Shown here: piece after piece, positions 36,301 through 42,750 of the stretch | Layout of the letters: the number at the start of each line of letters is the position of its first letter | How positions within the stretch are numbered: the first letter of the stretch is position 1 | NCBI GenBank assembly: GCA_030431055.1 | Contig: JAUIJA010000007.1 | Location: forward strand, 1-64,000 | DNA from: Bacteroidia bacterium | Lineage (GTDB): Bacteria > Bacteroidota > Bacteroidia > Flavobacteriales > Flavobacteriaceae | Reading direction: 5' to 3' | DNA: 64,000 nucleotides | Made by a program: the position numbers and the translations under genes | The notes under the pieces: model-generated | What the model was told of the DNA's origin: nothing | The model's input: the letters and a program-made list of their open reading frames with translations, nothing else | Database searches by the model: none

Positions 36301-36478
36301 CATTAGAAAAAACGCTACGGTTGACTGGAGCAAACGAGATGACGTAAGAGCTAAATTAAGACTAACTGTAAAGAAAATACTAATGCGTTACGGTTATCCA
36401 CCAGATGTAGCCAAAATGGAAGCTGACAGAGTGATTGCTCAAAGTGAAAATTTAGCTGATGTTTTTAGTAAAGAATAG
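33359..36478 (+). CDS. hsdR: Type I restriction endonuclease subunit HsdR
   Basis: 1039 aa, full length for the family. Residues ~60-190 form the PD-(D/E)xK nuclease (FDVVIYINGLPLVFIELKS with the key Glu and Lys). A superfamily 2 translocase follows, with Walker A TQGSGKS (~306-312), the DEAH box ADEAHRSQYG, FTGTPI, and helicase motif VI-like ARVNRVY. The rest is the helical HsdM/HsdS-binding region. It translocates and cuts DNA lacking the methylation set by HsdM and HsdS. Its N terminus is repeated in the fragment at 31553-31798. The reading frame is intact, so the system looks functional. Confidence 0.96.
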   Translation: MLSENTIELSLIDQLVSQGYTYFNGTDISPIGDNPKRESFNSVLLESQFKESLKKLNPTLPESARVEAYQKVINLGTEDIMENNERFHTLLTNGVTVEYTKEGRTKGINVKLLDVQNPENNNFCVVNQLVVKENNNEKRFDVVIYINGLPLVFIELKSATSEKATLRRAYDQIQNYKKAVPSIFYYNAICVISDGIDAATSSVSAPFSRFLAWKAPKEEPNEVRTQLQILTEYMLNIKTLVELIRYCTVFEKEEKKNEETGIVSQIKIKKVAAYHQYYAVQKAVAQTLRATHSEEGDRKVGVVWHTQGSGKSLSMVFYSGQIITHPQMENPTIVILTDRNDLDDQLFGTFGNCIGLLRQTPVQADSREHIKQLLKVSGGGVIFTTIQKFAPAEGNVYETLSDRTNIVVVADEAHRSQYGFSGRVVETEEGSEIRYGNAKYLRDALPNASYIGFTGTPIEKEDKSTPQVFGDYIDVYDIKQAVDDGATVPISYESRLIKIKLDEETTKELDDEINDIEGATEEQIEKAKKKTATIDAVVGHPDRLKDVAKDIVTHFEARQKVFEGKAMIVGMTRNICVRLYNEIIALKPEWHNTDLDKGAIKVIMTSSTDDPALFQPHHTTKNQRKDLATRMKDPNDELKLVIVRDMWLTGFDAPSMHTLYVDKKMQGANLMQAIARVNRVYKDKPGGLVVDYIGIGQDLRKAMATYLQSGGEGSPVVDIKEAIAGMKEKFEIVEQMFNGFDFKQYFKVDTAQKLQVLLGAQNFILADQKLKDRFLKEVTLLSKLFAMSIPSPDAEKLKDGVAFFQAVKARLNKFSSNGVKSDYEVETAIKQIVDDALSSDGVIDVFEAAGVKAPSVGILSDEFLLEVKNMQQKNIAYELLKKLLSDEVRIRKTKNLSQGKKFSEMLESVVKRYHNNQIDSAQVLAELSEIAKEMRLEDAKSDELGLTPEEYAFYSVLKQNESTNFLEDDKMKELIHTIVDVIRKNATVDWSKRDDVRAKLRLTVKKILMRYGYPPDVAKMEADRVIAQSENLADVFSKE
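33455..33561. repeat. 107-bp exact repeat in hsdR (copy 2)
   Basis: Direct-repeat partner of 31649-31755, within codons 33-68 of the intact hsdR. Confidence 0.9.
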
Positions 36479-36575
36479 TTTCTTTTAATTTATAGTTTAA
36501 TTAAGTTAACCCTCTCATTTAAGCAAAATACGTTTTCATTTAATGTATATAAATAACTTGTCTAATAATATACAA

Positions 36576-38123
36576 CTAGCTAGCTAATAAAGTGTTTTTT
36601 TCACGCAACTCATTCAAATACTTCGCTGCATGTTCAGGTGCTAAAGCTTCAGTAGCTAGAGTAGGAGGTACACCCACATAATCGGTAAAGACTTCTTGCA
36701 TCACTTGTTCTACTAAAAGCTGGTTAGCGGCCGTAGTTACAATGCTATCATGTATGGTAAATAGCGGTACTTTAGGGTGTAACTTTCGCATCTTTTTTGC
36801 CACCACTTCAAGCATAATATAACTCTCAATTTCCTGTAGCAATAAGGGCAACAAATTAGATTGTTCTTTCTTAATGGCCTTTAAAACGGCATACACCTCA
36901 GGGAAGTGGTTTCGAAACAATCGTTTCGGGGCAGCTTCTTTTTGCCCTATAAATTGGTTCGGGGTAAACAATACTTGAAAAACAGCACTTTTCAATATTT
37001 TTCTATCGGTAACAGGTATCCCTTCGGCTTCAAATAAGGTTTGCAAGTATTCATACAACACACCTTTTTGTACCTTTTCTATGTACGCGTCAAACCTTGT
37101 ATCTACTAGGGTTTTCTTAATTTCTAATAACATAAAGTAAGAAATACATTTATGTATAGCTAACAAATCTATATGCAATAGCGGAAATACTAATTGATTA
37201 GTAGAAGATGTATTAGAAATAAAAGAATGAAGTACTTTGGCTTTTTTGGGTTTTTTACATACAAATTCGCGCTCGTTTTTATTTTTTTTAGCTTTTTTTA
37301 TTTTTTGGCTATCCCAAAACGACGGTTGTAATAACAAGCTAATCAAATACGGCTGACTATTTTTTAAATCAATCGAAACCAATGGTTCACCATTATAAGT
37401 TAAAAAATTGCGCAACACGCTTCGCATATTCGTCAAAACACTATGAAAGCGTTTACCATTCTCACTAATCAAACAACCATAAGAACCTTCTTGCAGGCGC
37501 AGCATACTCAACATCCCTTGTTGGTACTGCAAATCGGGTTGTTTGTATTGCTTCACATAATCTCCTTTTCTCCCTGTTACATCAATGGCTTGGTAGTCAT
37601 ATACCAATTTAAAATCCCATAGGGAAATATTGCCTTGTTTTAAAGCCAATTCTTCTTCTAAAAACGCCTGCGCCGCTTTAGCATCAATAGTCAAGCCATT
37701 AGCAAACCACTCTTCCAAAAAGCGGTAATGTTTAATAGTTTTTTGTTGTTTTCTATATTGAGCGTTCAAATGCTTTTGCATATGAAAAGTTGTCACTTCA
37801 TAAATAGTGTAATGCTTTCCATAAGGCAATAAAAGTTTATAACCTTTACATTTAAAGTTAGAAACATAAACTTCATCACAAGCAAATAAACCGCTTTGCA
37901 AACCATAGTCGATATATTTTTTGTAATCAGTAAATACATCTTGTAAAGCACGGGCACTTATAGGCACAAAACCGTCAATTATAGTGAGTTGTTTATTATA
38001 AACGGGTAAGTTTACAATCAAATGAATAATGTAGAGTAATTTCTCTTTTTCAAACCCATTAAAAGGCACATGAGTTTGCAAATGTTGCCCTAAAGGCAAA
38101 TCCTTCGGAATAAATAATTTCAT
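36576..38123 (-). CDS. Family A polymerase palm-like protein, unknown role
   Basis: 515 aa. No 3'-5' exonuclease domain is present. Residues ~25-100 look like a winged helix (VPISARALQDVFTDYKKYIDYGLQSGLF). Three motifs match the family A polymerase palm and fingers: motif A V-S-I-D252-L-K-N-S-Q-P, motif B R374-x3-K378-x3-F382-x3-F386 (same spacing as R754/K758/F762/Y766 of E. coli Pol I), and motif C FTIH458-D459-S460. Phe at 382, not Met, favours a DNA polymerase over a T7-type RNA polymerase, but HDS is also the RNA polymerase form. A Lys-rich insert separates A and B (~272-295). Replication, repair or defence by synthesis are all possible. It sits downstream of hsdR in the convergent orientation. 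Confidence 0.6.
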   Translation of the reverse strand: MKLFIPKDLPLGQHLQTHVPFNGFEKEKLLYIIHLIVNLPVYNKQLTIIDGFVPISARALQDVFTDYKKYIDYGLQSGLFACDEVYVSNFKCKGYKLLLPYGKHYTIYEVTTFHMQKHLNAQYRKQQKTIKHYRFLEEWFANGLTIDAKAAQAFLEEELALKQGNISLWDFKLVYDYQAIDVTGRKGDYVKQYKQPDLQYQQGMLSMLRLQEGSYGCLISENGKRFHSVLTNMRSVLRNFLTYNGEPLVSIDLKNSQPYLISLLLQPSFWDSQKIKKAKKNKNEREFVCKKPKKAKVLHSFISNTSSTNQLVFPLLHIDLLAIHKCISYFMLLEIKKTLVDTRFDAYIEKVQKGVLYEYLQTLFEAEGIPVTDRKILKSAVFQVLFTPNQFIGQKEAAPKRLFRNHFPEVYAVLKAIKKEQSNLLPLLLQEIESYIMLEVVAKKMRKLHPKVPLFTIHDSIVTTAANQLLVEQVMQEVFTDYVGVPPTLATEALAPEHAAKYLNELREKNTLLAS

Positions 38124-38275
38124 ACGAGGCTTAAATTAAAAGTTGTCTAACGTCGTGTAATAATACATTCAAAAATAATGCAAATTACCCTCAATGTCAG
38201 TTTAAGTTATTAACAATTAACTGTTCATATATCAGTGTGTTAGCTAACCAGTATAGTTTAAAAATAAAAGCGTGA

Positions 38276-38446
38276 ATTAATGATAATTGATAATCCCTAA
38301 TTCGTAATTGATAATTCATAATTCACAATCCCTAATTCATAATTCATAATCCCAAATCCATAATTCCTAATCAATAATTCATAATTCATAATCCATAATT
38401 CATAATTCATAATTCCTAATTCGTAATTGATAATTCGTAATTCATA
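38276..38446. repeat. Degenerate short tandem repeat (ATAATTCATA-type)
   Basis: About 170 bp made almost wholly of ~10-bp units such as ATAATTCATA, ATAATTCCTA, TAATTCGTAA and AATCCCTAAT, joined without spacers. The units vary by one to three bases. It is a low-complexity array with no protein-coding frame. Phasing near the helical repeat could produce intrinsic curvature. Confidence 0.8.
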
Positions 38447-38482
38447 AAAAAAATCCCCACTATCACTAGCAGGGATAAAACC
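38444..38482 (-). terminator. Terminator of the 249-aa conserved gene
   Basis: On the minus strand ATCCC ... GGGGAT is followed by a run of eight T, ~30 bp after the stop at 38511. Confidence 0.6.
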
Positions 38483-38510
38483 TTATTATTTGAACACTTG
38501 TAAGATTTTT

Positions 38511-39260
38511 TTAAATCACTTCCACAATGTTTAAAACATTATAAGCACCATTGTTTAAGGCATACTGTACACCATTAACCTCCTGAAAAAACTCCACCAG
38601 CATAACCACAAAAGCAGTCCCACTTCCTGTAGGCACACCCGTAGGCGTTAGCGTAACAGCACTCACAGTACTATCAATAGGTAGATTAACCTCATTACTA
38701 TAAGCAATGTCTGAGGCACCAGTGGAAAAATCCAAATTCACAAACCCACTTTGCAACCCAAAATGTGTAGCACCTTCTGGGTAACGAATTTGTTCGTTAG
38801 GTTTCAATGCCGTAATAGTAATTTCTCCAGTAGTAGGAGACACCGTAAAAGGAGCATAAAACACACTTTTAAAAGTCGCTCGATTATTAAAATCAAAACC
38901 TTTCAAAAGTTCCTTCCCAGTTGCAGTAGATAGTCCTTCTCCCACATTACGTTCGCCTCGTACAGAAACTAAATCCTGATTTTTAATATCTGACATCAGT
39001 TTCATCAAACGACTCGAAAGTTTACTGTCTTTTGCACGAAACACAAAACTACTCAAAGAATCGCGTAACAATTTGCCAGAGCTAGCACTTCTGCCAAATT
39101 CACTACCATTCTCACGAGTCCTCACAAAAGCAGGATCGTTCATAATTCGGTTTTTACTCACGCCACCTTTGGTGCGCACAAAGTACCCATCGGCACTCTT
39201 GTAAAAAGTAACGTTGTCTAACGTACCTTCAATCTTAAATAAGCTATTGTTTTTAGCCAT
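38511..39260 (-). CDS. Conserved Bacteroidota protein of unknown function
   Basis: 249 aa, no signal peptide. The N terminus (MAKNNSLFKIEGTLDNVTFYKSADGYFVRTKGGV, here quoted only as the start NNSLFKIEGTLDNVTF and the end YFVRTKGGV) and the NDPAFVRTRENGSEFGR segment recall a protein family met repeatedly in Flavobacteriia genomes with no assigned function. The second half is beta-rich (FTVSPTTGEITITALKP, SAVTLTPTGVPTG). The basic, conserved N-terminal half could bind nucleic acid. It has its own promoter at 39289-39296 and terminator, and sits between the polymerase-like gene and a 62-aa HTH-like gene. Family recognition is from memory, not from a search. Confidence 0.65.
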   Translation of the reverse strand: MAKNNSLFKIEGTLDNVTFYKSADGYFVRTKGGVSKNRIMNDPAFVRTRENGSEFGRSASSGKLLRDSLSSFVFRAKDSKLSSRLMKLMSDIKNQDLVSVRGERNVGEGLSTATGKELLKGFDFNNRATFKSVFYAPFTVSPTTGEITITALKPNEQIRYPEGATHFGLQSGFVNLDFSTGASDIAYSNEVNLPIDSTVSAVTLTPTGVPTGSGTAFVVMLVEFFQEVNGVQYALNNGAYNVLNIVEVI

Positions 39261-39268
39261 AAAAAAAA

Positions 39269-39296
39269 GTATTAAAATTAATAATACTCAAAGATA
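39269..39296 (-). promoter_or_regulatory. -7 element (TATCTTTG) and leader hairpin of the 249-aa gene
   Basis: On the minus strand TATCTTTG (39296-39289) fits TAnnTTTG, 29 bp before the start. Between it and the ATG lies an AGTATT...AATACT inverted repeat (39269-39289) that could act as an operator or a 5' mRNA hairpin. Confidence 0.5.
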
Positions 39297-39394
39297 AATC
39301 ATTTGTGAACCCCAGTAAAACCAGTATTTCCCATTGTGTATAAAAGTGTCAATAATTTCCTTAGAGGTATCTTTTTTCTACACTTTTTTTTGCG

Positions 39395-39402
39395 TATATT
39401 TG
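39395..39402 (+). promoter_or_regulatory. -7 element (TATATTTG) upstream of the 62-aa gene
   Basis: Fits TAnnTTTG, about 100 bp before the ATG at 39504. It is followed by a GGTAATTG...CAATTGCC inverted repeat (39406-39430) in the leader. Confidence 0.45.
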
Positions 39403-39503
39403 ATAGGTAATTGCTGCAAAACAATTGCCAAAAAACTAACAAAAAAAACTCTTTATGTAAATGCCAAAATAAATTTTAATTTTAAAAAGTAAACGCCGTA
39501 TTA

Positions 39504-39692
39504 ATGAAGAGAATTTGTATTACAACTTCCGATGTAGCTTTAATCACAGGTAAAACCTCTAGACAAGCGAGAAACATTATCAACGACATTAAAGATTATC
39601 TCGGCAAGTCAAAACACCAAGTGGTGACTGTAAAAGAATTTTGCCAGTACATGGGCATTCCCGAAGAAGATATAGCAACATATATCAAGTAA
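39504..39692 (+). CDS. Small HTH-like protein (62 aa)
   Basis: 62 aa beginning MKRICITTSDVALITGKTSRQARNI; this helix-turn-helix-like start resembles MerR/excisionase-type winged helices that read TTxDVAxIxGxSxRxxRxxI. A second motif, VTVKEFCQYMGIPEEDI, looks like another short helix pair. It could regulate the divergent 249-aa gene or act as a recombination directionality factor, but no integrase is nearby. A near-perfect terminator follows directly, so it is a stand-alone transcript. Confidence 0.7.
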   Translation: MKRICITTSDVALITGKTSRQARNIINDIKDYLGKSKHQVVTVKEFCQYMGIPEEDIATYIK

Positions 39693-39701
39693 GGAACAAA
39701 A

Positions 39702-39735
39702 AAATCCTAAAGAAATAATCTTTAGGATTTTTTTT
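39702..39735 (+). terminator. Strong terminator after the 62-aa gene
   Basis: AAATCCTAAAGA, loop AATAA, TCTTTAGGATTT, then a T-run: a perfect 12-bp stem beginning 10 bp after the stop at 39692. Confidence 0.9.
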
Positions 39736-39764
39736 ATCATGAGTATATCATTAATAGATAGTAA

Positions 39765-39795
39765 GTAGATACTATGTAGATACTAGGTAGATACT
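39765..39795. repeat. Three iterated GTAGATACT units, 11-bp period
   Basis: Exact 9-mers start at 39765, 39776 and 39787, each followed by two variable bases, with a partial fourth copy before them. They lie between the 62-aa gene terminator and the 3' end of mnmE, marking the right edge of the accessory region. Confidence 0.7.
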
Positions 39796-39824
39796 CCGTA
39801 TTAAATAGGTAAAACCCTAGTTTA

Positions 39825-41237
39825 TTATTTCCCGATACAAAAATTAGCAAAAATATTACCTAAAAGCTCGTCGTTAGTAACTTCGCCTGTTATTTCTCCA
39901 AAATAGTACAAAGCAGAGCGAATATCAATCGCCATTAAGTCGGAAGAAATACCAGCATCTAATCCCCATTTTACTTTTTGGATTTCCTCTAAAGCTTTTA
40001 GTAAAGAATCGTAGTGACGTGTATTCGTAACTATAGTTTCATTATTGCGTAAAGCACCAGTATTTACAAACGAAAGCAAAGTGTTTTTTAATTCGTCAAC
40101 ACCTGTTTTTTGTTTAGCAGATAAAAATAAAATATTCGGAATTTCATTTTCAATATGTTGTTTCACATCGTCAGAAAGTTTATCCGCTTTATTTCCAATA
40201 ATCGTCAACGCTTTTTGCGGATATTTATTTTTTATTTTTTCAATTTCAATTTTCAGTTTTTCAAGATTTGTTGCATTCAAATCAGAACTATCCACTAAAA
40301 ATAGAACTACCTGAGCTTGTTCAATCTTCTCAAAAGTTTTTTTAATACCAATGCTTTCAACATGATCTTGCGTATCGCGAATTCCCGCTGTATCAATAAA
40401 TCGGAAACCGATACCATCAATAACCAATTCATCTTCAATCGTATCACGAGTAGTTCCAGCAATATCACTTACAATCGCTCTTTCTTCGTTCAATAATGCA
40501 TTTAATAATGTCGATTTCCCTACGTTAGGTTCGCCTACAATAGCAACCGGAATTCCGTTTTTGATAACGTTACCCACAGCAAAAGAATCGATTAATCGTT
40601 TTAATACAAATTCAATTCGGTTTAATAATTCGTGAAAAGCAGTTCTATCAGCAAATTCCACATCTTCTTCGCTAAAGTCTAATTCTAATTCAATTAACGA
40701 AGCAAAATTCAATAACTCTTCACGCAATTTGGCAATTTCATTACTAAATCCGCCACGCATTTGCTGCATCGCAATTTGGTGACTCGCTTCATTGTCAGAT
40801 GCAATCAAATCGGCAACAGCTTCGGCTTGTGATAAGTCTAATTTGCCGTTTAAAAAAGCACGCAAAGTAAATTCTCCCGCGTCGGCCATTTTAGCGCCTT
40901 TACGCAATAATAACTGAATAATTTGTTGCTGAATAAAAGTAGAACCGTGACATGAAATTTCTACTACATTTTCACCAGTATACGAATTCGGACCTTTAAA
41001 AATAGAAACTAAAACTTGGTCAATAACTTTTCCAACTTGCCCTGAGCCTGTCGAAGGGTCAACAATATGTCCTAAGTGAATTGTATGCGTTTTTTGTTGA
41101 CTCAAATCTTTACCAGAAACCGATTGAAATACTTGCGAAGCAATACGAATTGCGTCTTTACCCGAAAGTCGAATTACAGCAATGGCGCCAGCGCCAGATG
41201 GAGTAGCTAAAGCAACAATAGTTTCTTGTGGAATCAT
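39825..41237 (-). CDS. mnmE: tRNA modification GTPase MnmE
   Basis: About 470 aa from the ATG at 41237 (MIPQETIVALATPSG); a TTG eight codons upstream is rejected because MnmE starts this way in the family. N-terminal folate-binding domain, helical domain, then the inserted GTPase domain (GEPNVGKST, DIAGTTRDT, DTAGIRDT, GNKADK), ending with the catalytic CIGK. With MnmG it makes the 5-aminomethyl-type modification of U34 in several tRNAs. Residues ~60-68 (DPSTGSGQV) are an in-frame insertion of a flavobacterial repeat, between LGHIV and KVIDQVLVSIF. The surrounding residues are intact, so the enzyme is probably active. Confidence 0.95.
   Translation of the reverse strand: MIPQETIVALATPSGAGAIAVIRLSGKDAIRIASQVFQSVSGKDLSQQKTHTIHLGHIVDPSTGSGQVGKVIDQVLVSIFKGPNSYTGENVVEISCHGSTFIQQQIIQLLLRKGAKMADAGEFTLRAFLNGKLDLSQAEAVADLIASDNEASHQIAMQQMRGGFSNEIAKLREELLNFASLIELELDFSEEDVEFADRTAFHELLNRIEFVLKRLIDSFAVGNVIKNGIPVAIVGEPNVGKSTLLNALLNEERAIVSDIAGTTRDTIEDELVIDGIGFRFIDTAGIRDTQDHVESIGIKKTFEKIEQAQVVLFLVDSSDLNATNLEKLKIEIEKIKNKYPQKALTIIGNKADKLSDDVKQHIENEIPNILFLSAKQKTGVDELKNTLLSFVNTGALRNNETIVTNTRHYDSLLKALEEIQKVKWGLDAGISSDLMAIDIRSALYYFGEITGEVTNDELLGNIFANFCIGK
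41035..41060. repeat. Flavobacterial CCCTTCGACAGGCTCAGGG repeat inside mnmE
   Basis: On the mnmE strand the DNA reads CCCTTCGACAGGCTCAGGG, an imperfect palindrome (CCCT..GACAGGCT..AGGG). It is locally GC-rich and encodes DPSTGSGQ. This motif is familiar as a dispersed repeat of Flavobacteriia; that is from memory and not searched here. Confidence 0.7.
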
Positions 41238-41322
41238 AAGATTTATTTTATTCGCATGCAAAGATACAAAAGTTATACTTTGGGCGTGCCCTCATTTTAT
41301 TCGGTCAGGCTGTTCACTTTAT

Positions 41323-41401
41323 CTTTTTTGTCACATCGAGCATTTGATATTAAGAGGAGCAAACTTTTGTTTGCGGTTAAATGTCGAGATGACAAAAAAG
41401 G
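41323..41401. repeat. Long inverted repeat, MITE/REP-like
   Basis: CTTTTTTGTCACATCGAGC (from 41323) pairs with GTCGAGATGACAAAAAAGG (to 41401), with CATTT and AAATG inside. The loop contains its own perfect hairpin, GCAAAC-TTTT-GTTTGC (41359-41374). The ends GTCA..TCGAG match those of the repeats at 27751 and 62629. Confidence 0.75.
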
Positions 41402-41427
41402 ATACCGTTTCCATCCTTCACGCAAAT

Positions 41428-41465
41428 AAAAAACCGTAATCACTTTACAGTTCTTACGGTTTTTA
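41428..41465 (-). terminator. Terminator downstream of dnaN
   Basis: AAAACCGTAA ... TTACGGTTTT, a 10-bp stem flanked by A- and T-runs on both sides, so it can work in either direction. It lies ~90 bp after the dnaN stop. Confidence 0.7.
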
Positions 41466-41555
41466 GGTTAAGGGTTGGTTATAGTTTTTTAATGAGAATA
41501 GAAAAAAGATAAAATAAAATAGATGATCTAAATTCTGAATTCTAAAATCTAAATT

Positions 41556-42674
41556 TTAATTGCTAAGCATTACAGGCATAACAAGCATAGTAACAGTTTC
41601 TCCTTCGTCTAATCCATCAACTGGAGTTAAAATTCCAGCTCTATTTGGCATCGACATTTCAAGTTGAATTTCGTCACTTGTTAAGTTACTCAACATTTCA
41701 GTTAAGAAACGAGAGTTAAAACCAATTTGAATATCGTCACCTTGGTAATCACAAGTTAAACGCTCATCGGCTTTGTTTGAGTAATCAATATCTTCAGCTG
41801 AAATGTTCAATTCTGTTCCAGCAATTTTTAAACGAATTTGGTGTGTAGTCTTGTTAGCAAAAATTGACACACGACGAACAGAGCTTAAGAATTGATTTCT
41901 GTTGATTAATAATTTATTAGGGTTTTCTTTTGGAATAACTGCTTCATAATTAGGATATTTTCCATCAATTAAGCGACAAGTTAAGATATAGTTTTCAAAA
42001 GAAAACGTTGCATTAGAATCATTGTATTCTACTTTAACTTCTTCATCAGAAGCACCTAAAATTCCCTTTAAAATATTTAAAGGTTTCTTTGGCATAATAA
42101 AATCGGCTACTTGAGATGCTTTTACATCGGCACGTGCATATTTTACTAATTTATGAGCATCAGTAGCAACAAAAATTAACCCTTCAGGTGAAAATTGGAA
42201 AAATACACCGCTCATTACTGGGCGTAAATCGTCGTTTCCAGCAGCAAAAATAGTTTTGCTAATAGCCGTTGCTAAAACATCAGCAGGAATTAGAGTAGAA
42301 GAAGGTTCTTCTAAAACTACAGCTTTTGGAAATTCATCTCCTGGAGCATAAGCAATAGCATATTTACCAGAGTTTGAACTAATTTCTATTGTATTATTGT
42401 CTTCAACTGTGAACGTTAAAGGTTGTTCTGGAAATGTTTTTAAAATATCTAATAATAATTTCGCAGGAACAGCAACACTTCCTTGACTTGTAGAATCAAT
42501 TTCTAATGAAGCCGACATAGTCGTTTCTAAATCAGAAGCTGAAACTGTTAATTTAGTATTGTCTAATTCAAATAAGAAATTATCTAAAATAGGTAAAGTA
42601 TTACTACTGTTAATAACACTTCCTAATACTTGTAGTTGTTTTAATAAATACGAACTTGATACAATAAATTTCAT
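41556..42674 (-). CDS. dnaN: DNA polymerase III beta subunit (sliding clamp)
   Basis: 372 aa, normal length, start MKFIVSSSYLLKQLQVLGSV. Three beta-clamp domains can be followed, with the typical NTLPILDNFLF, MSGVFFQFSPEGLIFVATDAHKL and the C-terminal LVMPVMLSN. As a homodimer it encircles DNA and tethers polymerase III. A promoter at 42704-42733 precedes it. Downstream of gldG and gldF on the same strand, with a 76-bp gap, so it probably has its own transcript. Confidence 0.97.
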   Translation of the reverse strand: MKFIVSSSYLLKQLQVLGSVINSSNTLPILDNFLFELDNTKLTVSASDLETTMSASLEIDSTSQGSVAVPAKLLLDILKTFPEQPLTFTVEDNNTIEISSNSGKYAIAYAPGDEFPKAVVLEEPSSTLIPADVLATAISKTIFAAGNDDLRPVMSGVFFQFSPEGLIFVATDAHKLVKYARADVKASQVADFIMPKKPLNILKGILGASDEEVKVEYNDSNATFSFENYILTCRLIDGKYPNYEAVIPKENPNKLLINRNQFLSSVRRVSIFANKTTHQIRLKIAGTELNISAEDIDYSNKADERLTCDYQGDDIQIGFNSRFLTEMLSNLTSDEIQLEMSMPNRAGILTPVDGLDEGETVTMLVMPVMLSN

Positions 42675-42703
42675 TTAAAATTTATTTAATGATTTTAGAA
42701 TTA

Positions 42704-42733
42704 CAAATATATTTTAATTATTTCCAATAGCAA
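42704..42733 (-). promoter_or_regulatory. dnaN promoter (TTG - 19 bp - TATATTTG)
   Basis: On the minus strand TTG (42733-42731), a 19-bp spacer and TATATTTG (42711-42704) match the flavobacterial -33/-7 consensus. The start codon is 30 bp downstream. Confidence 0.6.
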
Positions 42734-42750
42734 AATGTATTTATTAACAT

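Larger units (their letters stand above)
38124..38510. other. 387-bp gene-free stretch with AT-rich repeats
   Basis: Between two minus-strand genes. No coding potential seen. It contains a degenerate tandem repeat (38276-38446), a terminator for the 249-aa gene (38444-38482), and an AT-rich leader for the polymerase-like gene in which no convincing TAnnTTTG promoter was found. Confidence 0.7.
41238..41555. other. 318-bp gene-free stretch between mnmE and dnaN
   Basis: It holds a long inverted repeat (41323-41401), preceded by a GGGCGTGCCC...GGTCAGGCTG block that itself resembles flavobacterial repeat sequence, and a terminator at 41428-41465. Short plus-strand frames across it are products of the repeat and not taken as genes. 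Confidence 0.7.

Noticed and set aside
38276..38446. CRISPR array
   Set aside because: The units are contiguous, ~10 bp and degenerate, with no spacers of constant length and no cas genes nearby.
24600..39824. Integrative element with integrase and att sites
   Set aside because: The accessory stretch looks inserted between core genes, but no integrase, transposase or flanking direct repeat at its two borders could be found, so no mobile element is claimed.
41182..41439. Two overlapping plus-strand frames downstream of mnmE
   Set aside because: They cover the antisense of the mnmE start and the inverted repeat at 41323-41401. The translated text comes from repeat DNA, and no promoter or ribosome-binding context was seen.
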